Source of the DNA: Sphingomonas cavernae
GTDB lineage: Bacteria > Pseudomonadota > Alphaproteobacteria > Sphingomonadales > Sphingomonadaceae
Length of the DNA stretch: 64,000 bases
Assembly: GCF_003590775.1 (NCBI RefSeq)
Contig: NZ_QYUM01000003.1
Coordinates: 64,501-128,500 of the forward strand
Reading direction: 5' to 3'
Shown: positions 26,476 through 36,400 of the stretch, in pieces
How positions within the stretch are numbered: the stretch's first letter is position 1
How the letters are laid out: each line of letters begins with the position of its first letter
Made by a program: the position numbers and the translations under genes
Notes under the pieces: generated by a model
The model's input: only the letters and a program-made list of their open reading frames with translations
Database searches by the model: none
Told to the model about the DNA's origin: nothing

Positions 26476-26681
26476 GCGTTCCGTCTAACAATCAGGGAAA
26501 GCTGAAGTCCTATCCGCTGGTCGTAACAAGCATGTCGGGGCCTCATGAAGGGAGCGCGCAAGCGCTCGCGCGGATGTTGAAATGTAGCGTTGCTGATCTG
26601 CGCTAACGCAGATGTGCCCTGTTTCATCGCTGGCACCACGGCTTCCTCCCCCTTTTCGACAGCATGCCGCTACAGTTATAA

Positions 26682-26698
26682 TTTTGATCGACCAACCT
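26682..26698. promoter_or_regulatory. TetR-type operator-like site C
   Basis: TTTTGATCGACCAACCTA aligns with the right half of site E (GATCGACCAA); its left half is degenerate. It lies between the divergent MFS and truncated TetR genes. Confidence 0.45.
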
Positions 26699-26753
26699 AA
26701 TTTAGGACTCTGGCGTCAAGCACGCAAGATCTTTGTCAAACGGGGTACATGAA

Positions 26754-27119
26754 ATGAGACGGGTAGCTGAGGTGAACACCGAGGCCCGACGCACCGCGAT
26801 CGTCGAAGTCGCGATGCTCTGCTTTGTCCGGCAGGGCTTTCAGAAAACAAGCATTAGCGACATTTGCAAGGAAGCAGGCATGCGTTCTGGCCATTATTAT
26901 TACTATTTCGCCGGAAAGGGGGCCATTCTCGAGGTCGCCTATGTGAGCGGTAACGAGGACCTGGCCGTCAGAGTAGAGCATATGCTCGACGAGCAGGATC
27001 TATTCCCTGCCATTTTGGTCATCGGAATCTGTCGGCTTGAGTGTCGCAACCCAAACCTATCCGAAGCTTTCCGATGGCCACCCCCGAAACTGACCGCCCG
27101 CTACAGCGCATATGGGTAG
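26754..27119 (+). pseudogene. TetR-family regulator, C-terminally truncated
   Basis: MRRVAEVNTEARRTAIVEVA, TSISDICKEAGMRSGHYYYY and FAGKGAILEVAYVSGNED form an intact DNA-binding domain very close to that of the TetR at 20680. After DEQDLFPAIL the homology stops and about 34 foreign codons follow to a stop. Without a ligand domain it is probably non-functional, or acts as an unresponsive DNA-binding fragment. Confidence 0.8.
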
Positions 27120-27362
27120 CGCGCGGCCGGTCAGCTTCGCTCCCATCGAGCTACACCACCATCAGGGACACGCCCCCAGTCTGCATGCGACTCGGGCTGG
27201 TCGGATCTCCGAAAGACTGAAATCTCTCTCCAGGCTTTCGGGGCACGTGAGCGTGGAGTGTGTCGAAAACCAATGACGGCAGACAGGCGGATGATTTTGC
27301 ACTTTTGAATAGCCGTTGGGCGCTATTGCCGAGCCGGATCGGGGGGCGAACGGCGTGAAAAG

Positions 27363-27644
27363 TTAGCCGCTGGTCACCCGATCGCACCAGGCGGCCTGAA
27401 AATGTGATGCTGATTCGTCTACTTGCCTGGTTGCGTGGCATTTTATGAAAATGTTCGTGAGCGCAGCTCTGAGCCGCTCGGAGGTATCGCCTTGCATCGA
27501 GCGCGCGGGATGTGGGAGCAGGGAGGTTGCTTCGCCCGCATGCCACATGCCTTGCGCAATCATATGCCACCCGATCGTCGCCGACGCGATGAGCAGAAGC
27601 CAACTTGCGCCAGACCTTGCGCCCTTCTTTTGCACGTTCGTCAT
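27363..27644 (-). CDS. Possible small single-span membrane protein
   Basis: 93 residues with one hydrophobic stretch (WLLLIASATIGWHMIAQGMW). I do not recognise it. GAGAGG lies directly before the ATG, too close for a good ribosome site. A TetR-type operator-like site is 42 bp upstream. It may be a truncated gene or chance. Confidence 0.3.
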   Translation of the reverse strand: MTNVQKKGARSGASWLLLIASATIGWHMIAQGMWHAGEATSLLPHPARSMQGDTSERLRAALTNIFIKCHATRQVDESASHFQAAWCDRVTSG

Positions 27645-27685
27645 CCTCTCGTTCCCAACTTCCGGATTCTGTGATCCATTAATAT

Positions 27686-27703
27686 GTCGGTCGATCAACT
27701 AAA
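27686..27703. promoter_or_regulatory. TetR-type operator-like site D
   Basis: TCGGTCGATCAACTAA matches the consensus at most positions. It lies between the possible small minus-strand gene and the LysR remnant. Confidence 0.45.
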
Positions 27704-27845
27704 TATCTGCTTCCATTGTTTGCGAGTCAATGGGTATTATGAGGATCTGCCCTTGTAGCGGCTTGCGCGCGTGGCGGTCCGAATGCCGCCTCATTGAACA
27801 AGCATGTCTTCGAGGTGCTATGGCAGATCAATCCGAAGGAGCAAG

Positions 27846-28256
27846 AATGGCCGGCACCCCGTCGCTTCCTTCCTTCGATATCGCTGCTGGCGGCCTTCGA
27901 GGCGGCGGCGCATACCGGCAGCATAACCGCTGCAGCAGGCGAGTTCAGGCTGACGCAAGCCGCGGTAAGGCGCACGCCGCGACTCAGTGCATGGCATGCT
28001 GTTCGATCAGTTTTCGACCCTCATCCAAGCGGCCGTCGTAGGGTTGGGCGTCGCACTTCTGCCGGCCTTGCTCGTCGAGGAGGAGCTGTCGAGCGGTACG
28101 CTCGTCAAGGCGATGGATCGGCCGTTGCGCAGCTGCGGCAGCTATTATCTCGTTTGGCCCAAGGAGCGTGGAGCTTACCCGCCGCTGGTGAAGTTCAGAA
28201 ACTGGCTGAGCGCAGAATGCGCGGTTGCGGCCTCCAAGGGGGTGGTAAGCGGATAG
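27846..28256 (+). pseudogene. LysR (GcvA-like) regulator with frameshift and internal deletion
   Basis: The start MAGTPSLPS runs through an apparent 4-base duplication (CTTC) that shifts the frame. The other frame gives SISLLAAFEAAAHTGSITAA and GEFRLTQAAV, the helix-turn-helix. About 150 codons are then missing, and the C-terminus follows: LFDQFSTLIQAAVVGLGVAL, LPALLVEEELSSGTLVKAMD and RPLRSCGSYYLVWPKE. This is the AmpR/GcvA branch. Not functional. Confidence 0.75.
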
Positions 28257-28304
28257 CGGTTTCATCCGGCACCACGACCCGGTTTGACAATTCCCAAAAC
28301 CGAA

Positions 28305-28324
28305 TATTGGTTGATCGACCAATA
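28305..28324. promoter_or_regulatory. TetR-type operator-like palindrome (site E, best match)
   Basis: TATTGGTTGATCGACCAATA is a 20-bp palindrome with one mismatched pair. It is 537 bp before the TonB receptor start and just after the LysR remnant. Confidence 0.65.
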
Positions 28325-28467
28325 CAATAAAAGTCGGCAGAATCTGGGGACCGTCTACGCGAGTTCTCGAACCGGCGGCGGCTCAGCTCGTCGGGATGCC
28401 TGCATCGTCGAACGGGGCACGCATCAGGACCGTGGAATCCGGCATCGGTTCACCCCGTGAGGAATTA

Positions 28468-28486
28468 ATAGGTCGGTCAACCGATA
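28468..28486. promoter_or_regulatory. TetR-type operator-like palindrome (site F)
   Basis: ATAGGTCGGTCAACCGATA follows the same TNGGTYG-N-TC-RACC pattern, about 375 bp before the receptor start, next to a possible TTGACG -35-like hexamer at 28494. Confidence 0.6.
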
Positions 28487-28860
28487 AAAAATATTGACGT
28501 GGATTGGATGAGGCGTATTCTACAGTGCTCCGCCATTCCGTTGCTCCGGCATCGTCGGTCTGGCGGGCAGGAGTGTGCAAGAATGCCGCAGAGTCCGCGA
28601 ATTGGGGATGATTTCAGTTGTCTGCCAGCATGTAGGCTTCTCGGCGATCGTGGCAAATGACGGCAAGAAATATTGTCGGCGTGATGCAAGGTCATCTTGC
28701 CAGTAAATCTCCTGAATTTTTCGGATCTTGCTAAAGGTGGTTCGATAAACTGATCTACGGATAATAGATTGTGGTATTGTTCGAGATTATTTCTATTATT
28801 TTAAAGTAACTATCTTTCTAGGTGATTAGGACAACAATTATTTAATTGGGGAGACGGTGA

Positions 28861-31107
28861 ATGAGGCGACCAGTTGAATCCGGAAGAGCGGTCAGGAGGC
28901 GTCGTGTGACGCTGTTCGCAGCTGCATCGGCAATCGCGTGGACGGCAACGCCTGGGGCAGCGCAAACTACGCCCGCTCCGAAGGACGAGCCCATCGAGGA
29001 GTCAAAGGAGATCATCGTCACTGCGACCAGGCGTCAAGAGTCGCTTCAGGATGTGAGCGGCAGCGTCTCGGCGCTCAGCAACACGCAGCTCGAGCGCCGC
29101 GGCATCGACAATTTCGAGAACCTGGCGCCATCGATCCCCGGGCTGACGTTGAACCAGGCGGTCAAGAATCGCGCTACATTCAACATTCGCGGCATTGCCA
29201 CCAATGTGAATGGCAGCAATACGCAGGAGCCGGTCTCGGTCTATATCAACGACGCACCGGTCACCGACACCTTCGCGGCCGCGGTCCAGCCCGACCTGCG
29301 GCTGTTCGACGTCGATCGCGTGGAAGTGCTGCGCGGCCCGCAGGGCACGCTGTTCGGCTCAGGCTCGCTCGGCGGCACCATCCGCATCCTCACCAAGAGG
29401 CCGGATGCCAGCAAGTTCGAAGGCGCCGCGCGCATCGACCTGGGTGTCACCGAGGGTGGCGCCTTGCGTCAGCGCTATGACGCGATGCTTAACGTTCCCA
29501 TCCTGGATGACCAGCTCGCTATCCGCGCGGTCGGTTATTATCGCAATGAGGACGGCTGGGTCAGGAACGTCACGCTCGGCACGCGCAACGACACCGTGGA
29601 TTGGGGCGGGCGCGTCGCATTGCTCTGGGCGCCTGGCGATGACACCTCGGTGCGCGCCGAGGTCATCCACCAGGACAGCGATCCCGAGGATGGCGATAGC
29701 TGGAATCCAGCGCTTGGCAAGTTCACGAGCGGCGCCGCGATATCGGAGGGAAGGCCCGCGCGTTTCACGACCTATAATCTCACGCTCGAGCACGACATCG
29801 AAGGCGTGGCCAACCTCATGTCCTCGACGACCTATCAGCAGTCGCACACCGGCCGTTTTCTGGATGTTGGCGATTTGCTGGGCGTTGGCCTTCCTGTCCT
29901 GCAGCAATCTTCACCTTGGGATTCGGAGTTTTTCACCCAGGAGGTGCGCGCGGTCTCGAACACGGACTCGCCCTTCCAGTGGGTCACTGGACTCTTCTAT
30001 ATCGACCGGAAAACGGATATTAACTTTTTGATCCGCGTGCCCGGCCTCGGCGCGCTGTTCGGCATACCGATCCCGGACGACGCCTTCTTCGTGACCGACA
30101 TCACGACCAAGTCCAAGGAACTCGCGATCTACGCGGACGTCAGCTATCAGCTCACCGACAAGCTCAAGATCTCGGCCGGCGCGCGCGGGTTCGAAACCAA
30201 GGTGAGCTATTCCGAGCCCGATCGCCGCGTCTTGAACTTCGCTACGGGCGGCTTCGATACCGTGTCCTTCGTCAACAAGGGCAAGGACAGCAGCCTCACC
30301 TGGCGCGCTGCGCTTTCCTATGAACCCAATGACGACACGCTGCTCTACGCGAGCGTCAGCAAGGGCTTCCGGATCGGGCAGGTCAATGCCAATCGCGGTC
30401 CAAGCGCGATCGATCCCACCGATGTCGTCATTCCGGAGGCCTACAAGCCCGACTCTACCATCAACTATGAACTGGGCGTCAAGTCGACCTTCGCCGATGG
30501 TCGGATCACCGCCAACCTCGCGGCGTTCTACATCGACTGGAAGGATATCCAGGTCGACTCGGTGCGCGTGTCCGACTTCCTCAACTTCGTCGCCAATGCG
30601 GGCAGGGCGCATTCGATGGGGCTCGAACTCGATATCAACGCCAGGCCGGTCGATGGTCTCGACCTGAGCCTGGCAACGACAATCCAGGAAAGCGAGATCG
30701 ACGAGATCGATCCCGCCGCGAGCCTCCAGTCGGGCGTGGTCGAGGGAGATCGGCTGCCCGGCGGGATCAAGTTCAAGATCTCGGGCAGCGCGCAATATAC
30801 ATGGGACCTTGCATCGGATTGGCAGGCTTATGTGCGTGTCGATGCGCAGCATGTCGGTTCGTCGACGAACAATTTCTCGAACACCGCGGGGACGAACATC
30901 CCCAGTCCCTTCTTCGCGATGAACGAGGCGTATGAGAATGTGAACGCGTCGATCGGCTTCCTCACCGAGGGCTGGGAGCTCGTCGCCTATGTCGAGAACC
31001 TGACGAACGATGACTCGTTCATCATCAACCAGGGCGGACGCTTTCCCAATTCGGTCAACACGTTGAGGCCAAGGACTTTCGGCGGTCGCGCTACCTTCAA
31101 GTTCTGA
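28861..31107 (+). CDS. TonB-dependent outer membrane receptor
   Basis: 748 residues. A signal peptide (TLFAAASAIAWTATPGAAQ) is followed by a TonB-box-like EIIVTATRRQESLQDV. The plug domain reads LSNTQLERRGIDNFENLAPS, FNIRGIATN and VDRVEVLRGPQGTLFGSGSL, GGTIRILTKRP. A 22-strand barrel follows, with YASVSKGFRIGQVNANRGP, INYELGVKSTFADGRI and a C-terminal aromatic (RATFKF). This is the size and layout of sphingomonad catabolic TonB receptors, which import substrates such as peptides, glycans or aromatics. Two TetR-type palindromes lie upstream and a strong terminator follows, so it forms its own transcription unit. The substrate is unknown. Confidence 0.93.
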   Translation: MRRPVESGRAVRRRRVTLFAAASAIAWTATPGAAQTTPAPKDEPIEESKEIIVTATRRQESLQDVSGSVSALSNTQLERRGIDNFENLAPSIPGLTLNQAVKNRATFNIRGIATNVNGSNTQEPVSVYINDAPVTDTFAAAVQPDLRLFDVDRVEVLRGPQGTLFGSGSLGGTIRILTKRPDASKFEGAARIDLGVTEGGALRQRYDAMLNVPILDDQLAIRAVGYYRNEDGWVRNVTLGTRNDTVDWGGRVALLWAPGDDTSVRAEVIHQDSDPEDGDSWNPALGKFTSGAAISEGRPARFTTYNLTLEHDIEGVANLMSSTTYQQSHTGRFLDVGDLLGVGLPVLQQSSPWDSEFFTQEVRAVSNTDSPFQWVTGLFYIDRKTDINFLIRVPGLGALFGIPIPDDAFFVTDITTKSKELAIYADVSYQLTDKLKISAGARGFETKVSYSEPDRRVLNFATGGFDTVSFVNKGKDSSLTWRAALSYEPNDDTLLYASVSKGFRIGQVNANRGPSAIDPTDVVIPEAYKPDSTINYELGVKSTFADGRITANLAAFYIDWKDIQVDSVRVSDFLNFVANAGRAHSMGLELDINARPVDGLDLSLATTIQESEIDEIDPAASLQSGVVEGDRLPGGIKFKISGSAQYTWDLASDWQAYVRVDAQHVGSSTNNFSNTAGTNIPSPFFAMNEAYENVNASIGFLTEGWELVAYVENLTNDDSFIINQGGRFPNSVNTLRPRTFGGRATFKF

Positions 31108-31120
31108 TGGTCTCGATCTT

Positions 31121-31167
31121 GCTCCGGCGGCGCCAGTCCCTTGCTGGGTACCGCCGGAGCATTTTTT
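31121..31167 (+). terminator. Rho-independent terminator of the TonB receptor gene
   Basis: A perfect 10-bp stem GCTCCGGCGG/CCGCCGGAGC closes a 20-base loop and is followed by ATTTTTT. Confidence 0.9.
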
Positions 31168-31179
31168 CGAAGGCTCTGA

Positions 31180-32091
31180 GCCCGTGGACGCTATAACCGC
31201 GAACGCAAGAGCGTTGCGGACACGTTCCAGTTCGATTTGACCAGGCCGTACGACCCCGCCAATCCGATCATCCCGATACCGCCTTTCCCGCGCAATGATC
31301 GCGTGACGTTCCAGGATTTCCTGCCTTCGGCGACACTTGAATATAAGGCGAGCAATGATGCTTTCTTCTACCTTTCCTACAGTGAAGGGTTCAAGCGTGG
31401 CGGGTATAATTTCGGGGCGATTCAGCCTCCGTTCCGTCCCGAAAAGATCAAGAGCTACGAAGCAGGCGCACGCCTGTCTTGGTTCGACCGCCGGCTGACA
31501 ACCAATTTGACGGCATTCCACTATGATTATTCCGAAATTCAGGTTTCGCAGGTGCGCGGCCAGACCACGACGATCGAAAATGCCGCCGCGGCGAAGATCA
31601 ATGGCATTGAATTCGAGGCGACGCTGCGGACGGGTTCGGACTTCCGCCTCGGTTTCAGCGCCACCTATCTTGACAGCAAATTTGCCGATTTCATCAGCAT
31701 CGACCCCGCCTTTCCGGGCCTCGGGCCCCAAGATCTCGACGGGAACCGGCTGACCCAGGCGCCGAAATGGTCGTTCAACGCTTCGGTTGAAAAAGGATGG
31801 GAGCTGGGCCACGGCCGTTTCTCGCTGGGCGGCGAGTATAACTATGTGTCGAAGCAGTTTTTCACGCCGTTCAACAGCGATCGCGTAGCCCAAAAGGGAT
31901 ATGGTCTCGCGTCGGCACGGGCGCGTTACGGCGACGAGGACGGCTGGTATGTCGAAGCTTATGTCCGCAACATCGGGAATGAATTCGCGTTCGCGCAGTC
32001 CTATGTCTCGTCGACCCTCTTCGGCCCCCCGGTTCTGGGCGTGCTGATCGAACCCCGAACTTATGGAGTCAAAGTGGGCTTCGAATTCTAG
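31180..32091 (+). pseudogene. TonB-dependent receptor, C-terminal barrel half only
   Basis: Homology begins abruptly at RYNRERKSVADTFQFDLTRP and continues with FYLSYSEGFKRGGYNFGAIQ, EKIKSYEAGARLSWFDRRLT, FEATLRTGSDFRLGFSATYL and a proper end TYGVKVGFEF. The signal peptide, plug and first barrel strands are missing. It sits directly after the complete receptor's terminator and is a different receptor, not a copy of it. Confidence 0.85.
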
Positions 32092-32169
32092 TCTTTGACT
32101 GGCTGGAGCGAACCAAGGCGCTGCAAGAACTGCTCCAGCCATTCGCACGCTTTCTCCCGGCACTGACGG

Positions 32170-32724
32170 TCAGCCTTTGAAGAGGCGGTTCTCGTAGACT
32201 CGAGTACCGATCGTGGCCAGTGGCCAGACAATGCGAACTTTCCATGAAAAATTGCCGATGCTCGTCTCAGCTTTTCGATGTTCGTCAACGGTGCGGCAAA
32301 CTTTGTAGCATTGGGGGCCAATCTGGAGAGGAATTCGCTGCTGGGTGAACAATGGGCGTACGTGGCGGTTCGTGGCAATGATCGTCTTGCCGTTCTTGCG
32401 GTCGATCACCCAGCCGGTGCCGCCCCAGCTCATGCGGTGGCTGAAAAATTCGATGCGGCCGACTAAGGGCGTCCATTGCTCCGCCCCCTTGATCATCGCG
32501 TCCCTGCCCGCGGGTAAGTTCGTCGGCGGCCCGAGCACGACCTTCTGATTGCGAACAACAAGAGGCGGCCGGCCGAAACGCTGCACTATGGCCTCGAGCG
32601 CGGCGACCGGCGCGAGCGATTTGAGCGGCGCGCTTTCATCGGCGAGTGACTCGAGCGACGGGACAGAGGACGTTTCAAGCAAGGCACTCGCGCGCTCCCG
32701 CCGATCGATTAGGCTCGCCTGCAC
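32170..32724 (-). pseudogene. Trypsin-like serine protease, N-terminal fragment
   Basis: The minus strand reads IDRRERASALLETSSV, ALEAIVQRFGRPPLVVRNQK, RIEFFSHRMSWGGTGWVIDR and KNGKTIIATNRHV, where the last His would be the first catalytic residue of a chymotrypsin-fold protease. After NRHV the sequence no longer fits, and the Asp and Ser parts are absent. The start is a GTG or lies further upstream. Confidence 0.55.
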
Positions 32725-33407
32725 CAGACGGGCCGACGCGTTCGGCGGGGTGCCCCCCGCCTGCGCAGGCGGGAGCAGCCAAGGCGCGCACGTCGTCCGG
32801 GTCGTCGCTTCGCCCCGCGCGAAGCCATGGGGGGGCGGACGGGAGCCGGCCGGTGCTCATGATCCCTGCGTGCATTCCAAGGAAAAGCAGGATCGCGGCA
32901 GCCATGGGACCGATCTGTGCTTGCCGCATCGGACATTTGTCTGGCCCGGGGTACCATTGGAGCCAGCGCCGCGGTCCCTCTCCTGTCATCGGTATCGTCC
33001 CGCGATGATGTATAGTTTCGAATATTTTCGACATTGTGATGATGATTGTTTCCGTACCATGAGACAATAGATCAAATGTGGAATGAATTCTCAAAATTTG
33101 GGCAGAATTTTGCAATTCATTAGAGAATATAACCAGCCATCATTCATGGTTCTGACTCGCCATCCGGAAGATTTTACAATCCTTTGCGGAAGGGAATCGT
33201 CTCCTCATGATATCCGCTGCCCATAGAGCTCTGTGGGAAGCTTGCGAGTACGATCCGGTTGAGCATCGGCTGTGGCCACCATAGCTGGCGGCAGTTGCGG
33301 GGAAATCCTTGTTCGGGAGCCCTCCGGCGAAGCGGGAGGTCTACCGCCCGGCGTACCAGTCGCGGTTATCCCACGGGCTAGATCGATTTGATGAAGGGGA
33401 CGTTCAA
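32725..33407. other. Upstream region of the adhesin gene; no convincing gene
   Basis: A GC palindrome CCCGCCTGCGCAGGCGGG at 32756-32773 resembles short intergenic repeats of sphingomonads. AT-rich DNA at 33,040-33,190 probably holds the adhesin promoter. Minus-strand frames with one hydrophobic stretch exist but resemble nothing I know. Confidence 0.5.
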
Positions 33408-36400
33408 ATGCTGACCGAAAATGCCATCGCCGGAACCACTCGCGCCAGGGGTTGCGGCTTTGCCGGAAACTGGCTGCTGGGTGCGGCCGCGGGCAAGTCC
33501 GCGCGCCGCCGGCTAATGGCCATCCTGCGCATGTCGAGCTTGGTGCTCGGGATGAAGCGCAGGCGGCTTGGCATCGGCTCGCTCGGCTTTGGCGGCGGCG
33601 TGCCTGTCGGCGCCAGCGATGAAATCGCGACTTCGCCTTTCGCGCTTCCCGCGACGATGACCGCACTGGCGGTAGTCATGGGCTCCGCCGTTCTGCCAGA
33701 CATGGCGATCGCCAACTCCGTGACGCTGACGGAAGTTTGCAACGGCACTTATGGGACATCAACGATCGGTCGCGACGCCACGGGATCCGTCACCCTGACG
33801 GAAGCGGTGGATGGTAGCGGAACGTATGCGCTAGTTGCGGGATGCGGCGCGGACGGCCATAATCAGCTCGCCCCCACGGTCATTGGCCCCCTTGCGGATG
33901 TAACTGGCGAGGCTGGCACCGCGGTTGGCTTCCTGGCTCAGGCCGGCAAATGGGCCACCAGCACCGGTCTGTCAGCCAACGCATCCGGCACCGGCAGCGT
34001 CGCGCTGGGCTTCGGCACGATAGCCAACAACACGAACTCCGTCGCGATCGGCGGCGTTGCCGCCGCGTCCGGTGCCCTGACGGTTGCCAATTCCATCACT
34101 GCGAGCGGTGCCGGGGCGGTGGCCATCGGTTCGAACACCACCAAGGGCGCGCAGGCGACCGGATCCGATGCCATTGCGATCGGCGGCCAGAGCCAGGCTA
34201 GCAGCGATTGGGCTGTTGCAATTGGTTCAGGTGCGGTCGCGAGCGGTTCGACGGCCGTCGCGATCGGCGATGACGCCAAGGCCACCGCCATTCAGGCGAC
34301 CGCCATGGGCAGTGCCGCGCTCGCAAGTGGCCAGAGCGCGACCGCGCTTGGCGTTTCTGCGCAGGCCACCGGCTTGCGCAGTACCGCGCTTGGTGTCGCG
34401 GCGAGCACCGCCGGCGACAGGGGAATCGCGGTTGGCAGCAGCGCGAATGCATCCGCCGCGGACGCGGTGGCGATGGGTACTGCCGCGCAGGCCAGCAAGG
34501 GCGGTGCGATCGCGATCGGCCTGAACGCGGCGTCGTCGGGCACCAATGCGATTGCGATCGGCAAGGGCGCCAAGGCGACCGGTTCGGTGGCGCTGGGCGC
34601 TGACGCGTCGGCGGGCAATGGCGGCACCGCGCTGGGCGACGAGGCTGTTGCGACGCTCGCGGGCGGCGTGGCGCTCGGCAAGGGCTCGGTCGAGGGTGCA
34701 ACGGTTGCATCGACCGGTGCGACGATCGCGGGCAAGGCCTACACCTATGCGGCGGGCACCTCGGCGAGCTCGGTCTCGATCGGTACCGCGGGCGCCGAGC
34801 GTCAGCTCCAGAACGTCGCCGCGGGCCGGGTGAGCGCGACGAGCACCGATGCGATCAACGGCTCGCAGCTGTTTGCGACCAACCAGGCGATCGATGCGGT
34901 CTCGACCGTGGCGAACAAGGGCTTCAACGTCACGACCGCGAAGACCGGCACGGGCACGGTGAGCGGCACCTCGGTTGCCAATGTGGCGCCGGGCGCAACC
35001 CAGACGGTGACGGCGGGCAACAACATCGCGCTCGTCCAGAGCGGCTCCGGCCTTACGATCGGGACCAATCCCGATCTGGTGGCGACCAGCCTCACCACGG
35101 GCAACACCAAGATGGACACCAACGGTGTCGTCATCACGGGCGGTCCGAGCATGACCACGGCGGGCGTCGATGCCGGCTCCAAGGTGATCACCAATGTCGC
35201 CACCGGCGTGGCGGGAACCGACGCGGTCAATGTCGACCAGCTCACCAACACGGTGGCGACGAACAAGACCAAATATTACAGCGTCAACGACGGCGGCACC
35301 AAGGGCGGCAACTACGACAACGACGGCGCGACAGGCAGCAAGGCCCTGGCGGCGGGCGTTGGTACTGTCGCGTCGGGCGCGAGCGCTATCGCGCTTGGCG
35401 ACACCGCAACGGCCAGCAAGGACGGTGCGATCGCGATCGGCAAGAACTCGGTGTCGTCGGGCACCAATGCGATTGCAATCGGCAAGGGTGCCAAGGCGAC
35501 CGGTTCAGTGGCGCTGGGCGCCGACGCGTCGGCGGGCAATGGCGGCACCGCGCTGGGTGACGAGGCTGTTGCGACGCTCGCGGGCGGCGTGGCGCTCGGC
35601 AAGGGCTCGGTCGAGGGTGCAACGGTTGCATCGACCGGTGCGACGATCGCGGGCAAGGCCTACACCTATGCGGCGGGCACCTCGGCGAGCTCGGTCTCGA
35701 TCGGTACCGCGGGCGCCGAGCGTCAGCTCCAGAACGTCGCCGCGGGCCGGGTGAGCGCGACGAGCACCGATGCGATCAACGGCTCGCAGCTGTTTGCGAC
35801 CAACCAGGCGATCGATGCGGTCTCGACCGTGGCGAACAAGGGCTTCAACGTCACGACCGCGAAGACCGGCACGGGCACGGTGAGCGGCACGTCGGTCGCC
35901 AATGTGGCGCCGGGCGCGACCCAGACGGTGACGGCTGGCAACAACATCGCGCTCGTCCAGAACGGCACCGATCTCACGATCGGGACCAACCCCGATCTGG
36001 TGGCGACCAGCCTCACCACGGGCAACACCAAGATGGACACCAACGGTGTCGTCATCACGGGCGGTCCGAGCATGACCACGGCGGGCGTCGATGCCGGCTC
36101 CAAGGTGATCACCAATGTCGCCACCGGCGTGGCGGGAACCGACGCGGTCAATGTCGACCAGCTCACCAACACGGTGGCGACGAACAAGACCAAATATTAC
36201 AGCGTGAACTCGACGGGTGGCGGCAACGAGGCCAATGACGGCGCGACCGGGACCGATGCAATCGCGTCGGGCAAGGATGCGCTGGCGTCGGCGAGCAACA
36301 GCGTCGCGCTCGGCGCCGGGGCGAACGCCTCGGTGGCCAACAGCATCGCGCTGGGCAGTGGCGCGACCACCGCTGCGGCGGTGGGCACCGCCGGCGCCAC

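Larger units (their letters stand above)
28257..28860. other. 604-bp control region before the TonB receptor
   Basis: No gene. It contains operator-like sites E and F, and an AT-rich stretch (28,740-28,850) that probably holds the receptor promoter. GGGGAGA before 28861 is the ribosome binding site. Confidence 0.6.

Noticed and set aside
29911-32163. 750-codon minus-strand frame through the TonB receptor region
   Set aside because: It opposes a receptor with signal peptide, plug and barrel motifs; the antisense product has no recognisable features.
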